This document shows positions 1 to 9,200 of a stretch of DNA of 64,000 nt, in pieces (the stretch's first letter is position 1; the number at the start of each line of letters is the position of its first letter). The DNA comes from Nostoc mirabile CHAB5784 (GTDB lineage Bacteria > Cyanobacteriota > Cyanobacteriia > Cyanobacteriales > Nostocaceae), in contig NZ_JAIVFS010000030.1 of NCBI RefSeq assembly GCF_020829645.1, forward strand, positions 1 through 64,000, written 5' to 3'. The position numbers and the translations under genes are program-made. A model generated the notes under the pieces. It saw only the letters and a list, made by a program, of their open reading frames with translations, was not told the origin of the DNA and searched no databases.

Positions 1-66
1 CAGTTCTTCTTTGGGCAACTGGCTCAAACTTTCTCGGTCTAATTCTTCAGGCTGGCTTTGGTTCAT
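1..66 (-). CDS. Probable transposase, N-terminal 22 codons only (cut by window edge)
   Basis: The minus-strand ATG at 66 opens a frame reading MNQSQPEELDRESLSQLPKE and running off the left edge. The Asp-Arg-Glu-x-Leu-x-Gln-Leu pattern resembles the start of IS66-type transposases common in cyanobacteria; this is from memory of the family and rests on few residues. A purine-rich GAGGGTGAG lies about 10 nt upstream on the same strand, which fits a ribosome binding site. If correct, a mobile element borders the biosynthetic locus here. The rest of the gene is outside the window, so neither family nor integrity can be settled. Confidence 0.45.
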   Translation of the reverse strand, partial: MNQSQPEELDRESLSQLPKEEL

Positions 67-371
67 ATTTGTGATACTCACCCTCAAGTGTCCTCCTTGT
101 CAATACTCTGCCACCTGAATCCTTACGAAGACGCTTCTAGAATTCGTACTAAACCTTTACCCCAGATTTTTGCTATCGCTCGTAATTTAACTCTGAATTT
201 ATATCGAAGTCAAATGTTTGAAAATATGGTACAAGCGAGGGCGTTTATGTTCATTTGGGTTAGACACACTTAAGCAATTTTTTAGAATGAAATAGCCCTG
301 GGACTAATGCCCAGGATAAAAATATGAAGCTGGTAGATTACAAGTTGCTCAGAATCGGATATTGGTTCATC
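67..371. other. Gene-free stretch with a short inverted repeat
   Basis: No convincing gene lies in these 305 bases; the small plus-strand frames have no recognisable content. A 6-bp stem (CCTGGG at 297-302, CCCAGG at 310-315, 7-nt loop) lies downstream of the SDR stop on the minus strand. It could be a weak terminator, but no T-run follows on either strand. The part next to position 66 probably holds the end of the insertion element whose transposase starts there; I could not place its terminal repeat. Confidence 0.4.
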
Positions 372-1301
372 TTACCGTATTCCCAGTCCCATCTCCCCCG
401 AAAAAAATCGCTCTCCTTGTTTAGCAACGCCAGTTTTCTCTGCTACCACTTCATCAAAATCAGTACTCAAAGATACTTCCTTCCAAGCATCCAACTCTTC
501 TTTTATAAATTCCAATGCAGCATTAATAGTTTTTATGGTATCTGCTCCCAGTGCCAATCTAATTGGTGGGTTATCGCTATCAACAGCTTTAATCATTGCC
601 AAAGCTGCTTTTTTTGGATCTCCAAGTGCGTTTAAATCGTGATTCAACATATTCTGGCGTATATTTCCAATTGATATTTCATAGTCTTCAATTTGAGTAT
701 CAATTACAACAACAGAACGTTTAATAAAATCTGTACGGAAAGCACCAGGTTCAACAATTGTAACCTTAATGCCGAATGGAGCAACTTCACTTAGCAATGT
801 TCCAGAAATTCCTTCTAGCGCAAGTTTACTACTGTTGTAGAATCCCCAGGCATTAGCAGTGGAAAAGCAACCTATTGATGAAACATTAAGGATGTGTCCG
901 CTGCGTTGTTGTCGCATATAAGGTAACACTACCCGTAGCGTTTCTAAAACACCAAAAAAGTTTGTTTCAAATAGACGACGAACTTCTTCATCGCTGACTT
1001 CCTCAATTGTCCCAATAGTGGAAACCCCGGCATTGTTAACAAGTACATCAATACGTCCAAAGTAAGCAATTGCCTGCTTTACTGCTTCCCTTACCTCTTC
1101 GGGTTTCCTAACATCAAGTTGCGCCACGATGGCACGACCTGGAAACTTTGAAGCTAAATCTTCAACTTTCTCAGCTTTTCGTGCTGTTAAAACTACTGCT
1201 TCACCTTTTTCTAGTACTGCTTCTGCTAAAGCTCGACCAAGACCGCTTGAGCTACCAGTAATAAACCACACCCGTTCTTGAGAAATAGAAGATGTCACCA
1301 T
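372..1301 (-). CDS. Short-chain dehydrogenase/reductase (classical SDR)
   Basis: NAD(P)-dependent oxidoreductase of about 309 residues. The Rossmann motif TGSSSGLG is near the N-terminus, followed by NNAG, the catalytic Ser (NVSSIG) and a YNSSK active site, so all key residues are present. The frame can extend upstream to 1358, but ATG 1301 is preferred: GGAGAG lies 6-7 nt before it and the Rossmann strand begins soon after. It is separated from the MATE gene by about 150 bases that hold a perfect palindrome at 1377-1393, so it probably has its own promoter. Classical SDRs of this kind often sit next to TetR-type regulators, but none is in the window. The substrate is unknown; it may not belong to the pathway. 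Confidence 0.85.
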   Translation of the reverse strand: MVTSSISQERVWFITGSSSGLGRALAEAVLEKGEAVVLTARKAEKVEDLASKFPGRAIVAQLDVRKPEEVREAVKQAIAYFGRIDVLVNNAGVSTIGTIEEVSDEEVRRLFETNFFGVLETLRVVLPYMRQQRSGHILNVSSIGCFSTANAWGFYNSSKLALEGISGTLLSEVAPFGIKVTIVEPGAFRTDFIKRSVVVIDTQIEDYEISIGNIRQNMLNHDLNALGDPKKAALAMIKAVDSDNPPIRLALGADTIKTINAALEFIKEELDAWKEVSLSTDFDEVVAEKTGVAKQGERFFSGEMGLGIR

Positions 1302-1376
1302 GAAAACTCTCCATTGAATAATAAAAAGTTGTGAAATAGATGGATTACTGTTACTCAATAATGACAGGTAAATCCA

Positions 1377-1393
1377 ACTTTACTCAGTAAAGT
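1377..1393. promoter_or_regulatory. Perfect 8+1+8 palindrome, candidate repressor operator
   Basis: The sequence ACTTTACT-C-AGTAAAGT is a perfect inverted repeat about 76 bases upstream of the SDR start at 1301, between that gene and the MATE stop. Its size and symmetry match operators bound by TetR-family dimers. The AT-rich minus-strand sequence just upstream (about 1400-1440) could hold promoter elements, but I cannot fix -35 and -10 boxes with confidence. Confidence 0.5.
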
Positions 1394-1452
1394 AAGACCT
1401 TGAGGCTTCGTATTGAGTATTAATATAATATCAATATAAAATAATAAAAATA

Positions 1453-2817
1453 TCAGGTAAAGTTGAGTTTAGATAAATTATTAAATTCTATAAATGTTAA
1501 AACAAAAGTTAATAACATAAATAAAATATCTGCAAATATTGAGCCAATATATATACCTCTTAAACCTATCAATCTTGATAATAAGACCATCATTGGTACG
1601 TTGAAAACTATGCTTTTGAAAAATATGGCGAATAATACAATCTTACCTTTACCCATAGATAAAAATAGAGTATTGCTACAATATGCTAAAGGCCATAGCG
1701 GTGTTAACATATTGATAATTCTAAAATTTATTATATCATCTTTTGTGAAATTAATCCCTGGCAAAATTATGCCCAAGAATGTACTAGGAGATAATTGTAA
1801 AAGCAGCCAAATCGGTAGTAATACGATAGCTCCAATTATTGCAAAAATTAAGTATGCTTTTTTGAGCCTACTATAATTTTTTGAACCATAATTCATACCA
1901 ATTACAGGTTGTAATGCTTGTGCAAAACCAACGACAGGAATAAAGAGTAATGAAATAACTTTCATTGTTGCTCCCAAAAAAGCAATATCACTATTTTTTC
2001 CGTAATAGGAAATTAAATTAAACATTACAACTTCTTGAACCAATATCATAGCTGGATAAAATAGTGCTGATATTCCCACTGAAAAAATTGCAGGTAATAA
2101 ATCTATTGCGATCGCTAACTTTTTCGGATTAAATGGGATAGAACTTTTACCCGCAAAAAAGTACGCTAAGTTCATAATACTATAAATAACCATTGCAAGA
2201 ACTGTAGCTAGAGCAATACCTTGGATTCCCCAATGATATACAGTAATAAATATATAATTTAATAAAATGTTAACAGCCACAAATATCAAGTTAAATATTG
2301 TAGTAAATCTAACTTGTCCCTCGGAATTTATAACTGTATTACAAGCTTCTCCTAATATCAAAAAGACAGAGCCTAGTATATAAGTCTTAAAATATTTCGT
2401 TCCTTCGGAAGCAACTTCACCACTTCCTCCCATGAATGCAATTAATTGTCGATCAAAATTATAGCCAATAATTGTAATAAAAAAAGAGATAACAATACTC
2501 ATAATTATGAGGTTGCCAAAAACTTTGGACTGAGTTTTAATATCTCCAGAACCAATAACTCGACTGAGAACAGAAGCTGAACCTACCCCAATCAAGCCAG
2601 CAAAACCATTTACTACACTTGTAAGTGGTAGTGCAATTGATATACCAGCTAAAGCCGTTTCACCAATGAATCTTCCTGCAAATAAAGCATCGAGAAAAGT
2701 GTTTAAACTAAGCATCAATATCCCCAGAATACTGGGTATTGATAATTTAAACATCAATTTAATAAGATTGCCTTGAAGGATTTCATTCGTGATTTGAGAT
2801 TGTTTTTGTGAAGTCAT
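1453..2817 (-). CDS. MATE-family efflux transporter
   Basis: Integral membrane protein of about 454 residues with the repeated hydrophobic helices of the MATE/DinF family (usually 440-480 residues, 12 helices). It shows the family start 'LIKLMFKLSIPSILGIL', a helix-1 Asp (FLDALFAGR) and the VGSASVLSRVIGSGD loop. Family members export organic compounds by Na+ or H+ antiport. The frame extends to 2850, but ATG 2817 lies 5 bases after the stop of the upstream gene and gives a normal N-terminus, with AAGG upstream. Its place at the end of the tailoring genes makes it the best export candidate for the product; that role is inferred. The gene is more AT-rich than its neighbours. Confidence 0.88.
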   Translation of the reverse strand: MTSQKQSQITNEILQGNLIKLMFKLSIPSILGILMLSLNTFLDALFAGRFIGETALAGISIALPLTSVVNGFAGLIGVGSASVLSRVIGSGDIKTQSKVFGNLIIMSIVISFFITIIGYNFDRQLIAFMGGSGEVASEGTKYFKTYILGSVFLILGEACNTVINSEGQVRFTTIFNLIFVAVNILLNYIFITVYHWGIQGIALATVLAMVIYSIMNLAYFFAGKSSIPFNPKKLAIAIDLLPAIFSVGISALFYPAMILVQEVVMFNLISYYGKNSDIAFLGATMKVISLLFIPVVGFAQALQPVIGMNYGSKNYSRLKKAYLIFAIIGAIVLLPIWLLLQLSPSTFLGIILPGINFTKDDIINFRIINMLTPLWPLAYCSNTLFLSMGKGKIVLFAIFFKSIVFNVPMMVLLSRLIGLRGIYIGSIFADILFMLLTFVLTFIEFNNLSKLNFT

Positions 2818-2821
2818 TTGT

Positions 2822-3847
2822 TTACTTAACCTTAACCAAATGACTAACACAATACTGCTTCACTGCTTTTAATTCCATTTCTTTGGCTGAGTTCAATGCA
2901 CTCATCACCTCACTACAAACTTCAATTCTGGCTTCATAGGCACTTGTTTTGCCGCCATCAACAAAATCAATCCGAACTTCTGCCCAGTCAGGATTATGTC
3001 CTTGGACAACCTCTTCCATCGCCAGTACTTTGCCTGCTTTCAAATAATCTAACCAACTCCACCCAGACTGCATCCAAATTTCGCGCTCGGCAATTTGCTC
3101 AAATTCGCTTAAACCAGTCCATCCTCGGTAGTATTGACGCAAACCAGAAACTGAACCATTTCGCTGCACCAGTAAATCCAATACATCTGCCTCTAAATGT
3201 CCCCACAAACATCCTTGAGGTAAATCAATTAGGGTAGGAGCAAACTGATGTCCGCCAAAATGAGTTGTTTGCCAGACTCTTAACTTTCCGTTGGAAGCAG
3301 GAGCATATTCTTTACGTAATTGTCGATATATAGGATTCCCAAATCTGCCACAGGCAAGGTCTACTTGAGCATGGGTACAAACCATGAGTTCGCGAATGTC
3401 ACTTGTTTGTTGTTGATATTGCTGAAATTCTGATAAATCATTGGGTTGTTGCAGCAACTGCTGGAATATTGCCGTTACTAAAGCAGCAGATTTGGTTTCT
3501 GGAACAATAAATTCTTGTTTCTCAAACTGAGAAAATAGCTTTGCAGGGCGATAGTAGTACAAGACACGGGTAAAGCCGGGATAAGAATACTCGCGGTCAG
3601 GAGCAATTAGTATCGGTTTTAATTTGACCCCATGATTAAAAACTAACTCCTGAAATAAACCCATCAACCCTCTAATAATGGGATTTTTCTCAAATATTTC
3701 TTGCGGCCAAGGTTGTGAAATTTCCATTATTAACCAATGATCGCAAGTATCTGCTGTACCAATTGGATCTTCTCCATTAGCTTTAGAAACTAAGGAACAA
3801 AAACGACAATCTGCTGTGAGTAATTCATGAGTATGTTGAGTTTGCAT
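2822..3847 (-). CDS. Sucrase/ferredoxin-like (Suc_Fer-like) protein
   Basis: Cytoplasmic protein of 341 residues matching the Suc_Fer-like family, which has a thioredoxin-like ferredoxin fold. The N-terminal CRFC motif, the middle CTHAQVDLACGRFG segment and the signature THFGGHQFAPT are visible; Cys and His residues there would bind a [2Fe-2S] cluster. Family members are often found beside iron and siderophore genes in cyanobacteria and have been proposed to reduce ferric siderophores. That fits the TonB receptor and siderophore-binding protein at 32-36 kb, but the role here is inferred. Its stop is 5 bases from the MATE start, so the two are probably co-transcribed. No strong Shine-Dalgarno precedes the start. 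Confidence 0.75.
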   Translation of the reverse strand: MQTQHTHELLTADCRFCSLVSKANGEDPIGTADTCDHWLIMEISQPWPQEIFEKNPIIRGLMGLFQELVFNHGVKLKPILIAPDREYSYPGFTRVLYYYRPAKLFSQFEKQEFIVPETKSAALVTAIFQQLLQQPNDLSEFQQYQQQTSDIRELMVCTHAQVDLACGRFGNPIYRQLRKEYAPASNGKLRVWQTTHFGGHQFAPTLIDLPQGCLWGHLEADVLDLLVQRNGSVSGLRQYYRGWTGLSEFEQIAEREIWMQSGWSWLDYLKAGKVLAMEEVVQGHNPDWAEVRIDFVDGGKTSAYEARIEVCSEVMSALNSAKEMELKAVKQYCVSHLVKVK

Positions 3848-3923
3848 ATTTTCTATACTCTGCTACAGATGTTTGTTATTGAAAAAGAATGAAAAAGGTG
3901 TAAAATACTAATTTTCATGTTTT

Positions 3924-4790
3924 TCATATATCCTTATAAAGATTGTCATAAAAATACTGGTGCGGTACTAATCTTTTGTACAATGCATACAGCTTCAACT
4001 GCCACGGTGATTGCACAACAAAATATTCTCTTTTGGGTTTCGGAGCTTGGAGAGCCTGCAATATTACTGCTGTAACTTTTTCAACTGGTAAACCTCCACT
4101 GCGATTTCCTTTTGCGGAATCTTCCATACATATTCTGAAATTCTTGCCATATATAGCTTTCATTTCAGTTGACATATTTCCTAAAACTTTCTGGCAATTA
4201 GCTTCTACTTTGTCAGCCTGTTCTGGGGTGATTATTCCCCCTGGTAATATGGATAGTACTTCAATTCCACTGGAACGTAATTCTATTCGCAAAGTATCTG
4301 TAATTGCCTCAAGTGCAATTTTGGAAGTAGATAAAAGCCCTCTATATGGTATGGCAAATCTACCACAAATTGCACTAATATTAATTATTCTACCTTTCAC
4401 TTGTCGGAGCATTGGTAAAAAAGCTTGTGTGACTGCAATTTGACCGATAACATTTACTTCAAAATTCCATCTTATATCGTCTATTGGAATACATTCTAAT
4501 GGCCCATCTACCCCAGCATATGCATTATTAATTAATGCGAATAATCCTTCATTACCGAGCGCCAATGAGACAAATTCTGAAGCTGATTTGATTTCTTGGG
4601 CTTTTGTGATGTCTATGATAATGGGTGTTAAATTTCCAGATGCAGCCTGCTTTAGGGATTCACCATCTTGTTCTGTGCGGATTCCCGCAAAAACTCGATA
4701 TCCTTGCTTGTCTAGTAAAAGCGCGGTTGCTCGACCGAGACCTGTGGATGCTCCAGTTATAACGACAGCACCTTTATTATTCTTTGTCAT
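3924..4790 (-). CDS. SDR-family protein lacking the catalytic Tyr
   Basis: 288-residue SDR with an intact nucleotide-binding motif (TGASTGLG), a partly conserved NNA motif and a Ser in NISAICG. At the YxxxK active site the sequence is LSTSK: Leu (codon 4332-4334) replaces the catalytic Tyr while Lys is kept. A Tyr seven residues before the Lys (PYRGLLSTSK) is out of register. The protein may be inactive, use another acid, or bind a ligand without redox chemistry. A strong GAGGAAG lies 5-6 nt before ATG 4790. It follows the P450 by 63 bases and is probably in the same transcript. The fold assignment is firm; the function is open. Confidence 0.8.
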   Translation of the reverse strand: MTKNNKGAVVITGASTGLGRATALLLDKQGYRVFAGIRTEQDGESLKQAASGNLTPIIIDITKAQEIKSASEFVSLALGNEGLFALINNAYAGVDGPLECIPIDDIRWNFEVNVIGQIAVTQAFLPMLRQVKGRIINISAICGRFAIPYRGLLSTSKIALEAITDTLRIELRSSGIEVLSILPGGIITPEQADKVEANCQKVLGNMSTEMKAIYGKNFRICMEDSAKGNRSGGLPVEKVTAVILQALQAPKPKREYFVVQSPWQLKLYALYKRLVPHQYFYDNLYKDI

Positions 4791-4853
4791 ACCTACTTCC
4801 TCGATAATGAAATATATTTTTAGCTTGAAAAAAATGGGTTATAAATCTGATGG

Positions 4854-6230
4854 CTAAAATAAGCCAGAAACAAGTGGTTGTAGCTGTCCTTTATTTTGAC
4901 GCACACCGCGCACGACCATTTTCACGCCGCTAGCAGGGTAACAAATCAAACCTCCAAATTTGGGACGTTCTGGACGCTGACTGACTAGCTCTAACTCGTA
5001 ACGTGAAAGAATGGTTGCTAATATCAGTTTCATTTCAAATAGGGCAAAAGTTCCGCCAATACACACACGAGAACCACCACCAAATGGCAGAAATTCGTAG
5101 GGAGAATATTGTTTTTCTAAAAAGCGCTCTGGCTGAAATTCTTTTGGTTGTGAATATAAATCTTCACGCTGATGTGTCGAATAAATATTAGCAAGCAGTA
5201 TTGTTCCGGGGTTCAACTCGTAGCCCATCACCTTGACTGGAGACTCTACCAATCTAGGAAATGCAAATAACTGAGTTGGGTAAATTCGCAAAGCTTCATT
5301 ACAAACAGCACTTAAGTATGGTAAGGCGAAAATGCTCATGGGGTCTGGGTTTTCACCAAGACTGTCGAGTTCTGATAGTAGGCGCGATCGCACAGCAGGT
5401 AAACGATGAATCCAATACAAAGACCAAGCGATCGCAGTTCCAGAAGCATCACCAGCTGCAAATATAGGAGATAATAACAGATCCCGTACTTCTTCATTGC
5501 TTAATGGTTGACCCGTTTCATCTTCAGCAAAGATCAGATCGCTAATCATATCAGCGCGTGAAAAATCTGCTTGCTTACGACGTTCTTCAACCTCAGTCAA
5601 TAGCAATTGAAAAAGCTCTTGTCGAAGGTAGAGGAGATATCCTTGTGGACTCCATCGACCTAAATCTCTTTCTCCAAAAATATTCCTCAGAATCTTATCT
5701 ATTGGTGATTGTCCATATCTCAGAATAGAAATAAACAAATGCTTGATTTTATCAGAAAGCTTTCCTTCAGTTAAACCCATTACAACTTCTATACCCACTC
5801 GTAAGGTAATATCTTCAATTGTTGGGTATGCAACAAAAGGCTTTCCAAATGTCTGTTTACTAATAATCTTTTCTGTGAGTTCGCAGATACGTCGCCCACA
5901 GGCTTGCATCCGCGCTCCATGAAAAGTTTGCATTAACAATTTGCGTCGATTTTTGTGAATTAAACCATCAAGTTGGAGAACTCCTTGATTTCCTGTCAAC
6001 AAGGCGAAACCCAGGTTCAATTCGCCCCTAGCTGTAATTTCTTTAGTGTTGTTGAAAATCTCCTTTATTCCTGAAGGATTACTGACATAAATTGTTGGTG
6101 TAGAACCAAACATTAGAGTAACTATATCACCATAACATTTGGAAATAGCATCCATATAGCCAAAGGGATTGGTCTCGAATTGCAGAGCTATTAACCAAGA
6201 AGGAGTTTTTGGTCCTGGGGGTAGTTTCAT
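4854..6230 (-). CDS. Cytochrome P450
   Basis: 458-residue bacterial P450. It has the proline-rich start (KLPPGPKTPSW), an I-helix oxygen-activation segment AAGDASGTA, the K-helix ExxR (NEALR) and the heme loop FGGGSRVCIGG with the Cys ligand. It resembles the CYP110/CYP120-like enzymes of cyanobacteria (family resemblance, not tested). Its ATG overlaps the stop of the terminal NRPS by one base (TGATG on the minus strand), indicating translational coupling and a late oxidation of the peptide or its precursor. Substrate and position of oxidation cannot be read from sequence. Confidence 0.92.
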   Translation of the reverse strand: MKLPPGPKTPSWLIALQFETNPFGYMDAISKCYGDIVTLMFGSTPTIYVSNPSGIKEIFNNTKEITARGELNLGFALLTGNQGVLQLDGLIHKNRRKLLMQTFHGARMQACGRRICELTEKIISKQTFGKPFVAYPTIEDITLRVGIEVVMGLTEGKLSDKIKHLFISILRYGQSPIDKILRNIFGERDLGRWSPQGYLLYLRQELFQLLLTEVEERRKQADFSRADMISDLIFAEDETGQPLSNEEVRDLLLSPIFAAGDASGTAIAWSLYWIHRLPAVRSRLLSELDSLGENPDPMSIFALPYLSAVCNEALRIYPTQLFAFPRLVESPVKVMGYELNPGTILLANIYSTHQREDLYSQPKEFQPERFLEKQYSPYEFLPFGGGSRVCIGGTFALFEMKLILATILSRYELELVSQRPERPKFGGLICYPASGVKMVVRGVRQNKGQLQPLVSGLF

Positions 6231-9200
6231 CAGCTTCTTTTACTCGCATTATTTAGAACACATACAGCATTATCGATACAATTTCTGAGATGTTTAGCTA
6301 ATTCTTGAATATGAGGTTCAACGAAAATAGAGAAATGATCCCCAGGAACTTCAATAACTTGAATAGGTTGACTAGAACATTTACCCCAACCTAATAAGGG
6401 GTCATTACTATACCATTCTGGATTGTCAAAGTCATGAATTATTTCTTGGTTAGCTCTAAATAAAGTTATGGACTGAGGATAAACTTGAGGCACATAATTC
6501 CGCATAGCTTTAACATGCGCTTTAAAAAGTTGGTAATGACGGAGGAAATCTTCAATTTCTGCATCACTAAAGATGAAATTTACCTTTTCATTAATTAAAT
6601 TAAGTTGCTCAGTTAATGGCAAATCTCGAAGTTCTTCAAAAGGGACTGAAAAATCTATATTATTATCAGTTTTTATTGATTCAGCTATGCGAAGTAAAAA
6701 TTTTGCATCGTCATCGTCTGTCGATTCAATGGGTGTTTCTGATAATATGGCATCGATAACAACCAATAAACCTACTGTTTGTCCCTGTTTTTGTAATTGT
6801 TGCGCTATTTCAAAGGCTAGTACACCGCCGTAACAATGACCACCTAAAAGATAAGGGCCATTTGGCTGTACTTTACGGATTTCTTGCAGGTAGCGAGTCG
6901 CTGTTTCTTCTACGGAAATGACTTCTGGTTTATCTTGTTCTAGAGTATCTTCCAAAGCATAAAGTGGATAATCTTCACCAAGCCTCTTGGATAAATTAAA
7001 GTATGGGCTAATATTTCCACCAGCACCATGTATACAGAAGAAAGGTATTTTGTCACCAGAAGAGTTAATTGCTACTAGATGAGAATTAGCAGTCTGACGG
7101 AATGGCTGACTAACAATAGTCGCTAGTTTTTCAATCGTGGGATTTTCAAAAAGAGTAGACAGGGGAAGATTATGCCCAAATTTGTCTTGAATCTGAGCCA
7201 TCAAGCGGACAGCCAAAAATGAATGGCCACCCAAGTCAAAAAAGTTGTCTATCACCCCGACAGGGCTAGTATTGAGAAGGTTTTCCCAAAGTTTTACTAA
7301 AACTAATTCCGTAAAATTTCTGGGATTAACAAATGATTTATTAGTATTGTATTGTGTAATTTCATTATTTTGTAGCGCAAGTTTGTCTACTTTACCATTA
7401 GGTGTAAGTGCAAGTTTACTCAGTACAACAAAAGTAGACGGTAGCATATAGTTAGGCAACTTTTGCTGCAATTCTGGCAACAATTGTGTAGCTATATCCT
7501 GTTTATCTGTCACCAAATATGCAATCAAACGCTGATTTTCTTGAGCATCGTTACTGGCAATTACAACCGATTGTTGTACGTCTGGATGTTGTGTAATAAC
7601 AGTCGCAACTTCACCTAATTCTACTCGAAAGCCTCTGATTTTTACTTGTTCATCATCTCGACCTAAATATTCTAGATTACCATCTTTGATATATCGGACT
7701 AAATCGCCAGTTTTGTAAAGTTGATTTCCTGGAATAAAGGGGTTATTAATAAATCTTTTTTCAGTTAATTCTGAACGATGTAAATAACCTTTTGCTAATC
7801 CGTCACCACCAATATAAAGTTCACCAACAACTCCTATCGGTGTTAGTTGTAAATCACGATTCAGCACATAAACTTGGGTATTGTCAATCGGACGACCAAT
7901 GGGTACACTATTTGCTTGCTCTTGCAATAAAGTGGTGTCGTAGTAAGTGGCGTTGGCGGAAACTTCCGATGAGCCGTAAAGATTGATGAGTTTTGCAAAT
8001 GGTATCAATTCTTGGAAAGTTTTAACTAACTTAACAGAAAGTGCTTCTCCGCTAGTTATCCAGACTTTTAGCTGTGATAACTTCTTGGCTAGATGGCTGT
8101 AATTATCAAGAAGCAAGCGTAGTAATGAAGGTACAAGTATGATCCGAGTAACTTTGTAATGCGCTAGAGTTTCTATAAATAATTGTGGGTCTAGTACAGT
8201 TGCATTGCTAATAATTACTGTAGGAGTTCCTTGAAGTAAAGGAGCAAAAATTTCCCATACAGAATCTACAAAACTAATGGCTGTTTTCTGACAACAAACT
8301 TCTCCTTCAGTAAAAGGATAGGTTTTCCATAACCAGTGTAAGCCGTTGATTGTACCGCGATGAGTGCCAAGAACACCTTTAGGTATTCCAGTTGAACCAG
8401 AAGTGTAGATAATATAGGCGAAATTATCAGATGAAGAGATGTTAATAGGATTTTCCAAACTTTCTTGAGTAATTTCGTCTTTGTGGATATCTAAACAAAC
8501 GATTTTACTCGAAGACAATGATAGTTTTCCTAATATCTCTTGGTTGCTAATTAACAGCAATGCTTGAGAATCAGAGAGCATAAAATTCAGACGCTCTACT
8601 GGATAACTTGGGTCAAGAGGAATATATGCACCGCCAGTTTTCAGAATAGCTATAATTCCTACTACCATATCTATGGAGCGTTCTAGACATAGAGCAACCA
8701 GAGCTTCTTTTGCTACACCCTGTTTTTGTAAATAATGTGCAAGTTGATTAATTCTATGGTTAAGTTGACGATAAGTTAATTCCTCGGACTCGCTAATTAG
8801 TGCTAAAGAATCAGGTGTTAGTTCAACTTGCTGTTCAAATAATTGATGTAGAGACGCATCTTGGGGATAATCTGCACGAGTTTGATTAAACTTAAATAAT
8901 AGTTGCTCTTGCTCAGAAGCAGTTAGTAGAGACAATTCCCTGAGATGCTGCTCTGGATTTACAACGATATTTTCCAACAGGGTCTCAAAGTTGTTGATAA
9001 ATTGGGTAATTGTTGTTGAATCAAAAATATCCGTATTATACTCCAAACATCCTGTTAATCCCTCTTCGGATTCAGACATAGATAGGAAAATATCTAGTTG
9101 AGCAGTACCGCTGTCAAAGTCTAAAGTACGCAAGGTTAATCCAGACACTTCTTCCACAGACGTTGGAGTATTTTGCAGGACAAACATAACCTCATAAAGT

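Noticed and set aside
297..315. Rho-independent terminator for the whole locus
   Set aside because: A 6-bp stem exists but no T-run follows on either strand, so it is listed only as a short inverted repeat.
1463..1876. 137-codon plus-strand frame
   Set aside because: Antisense to the MATE gene in an AT-rich stretch; no domain, no ribosome site, and the minus frame is clearly the gene.
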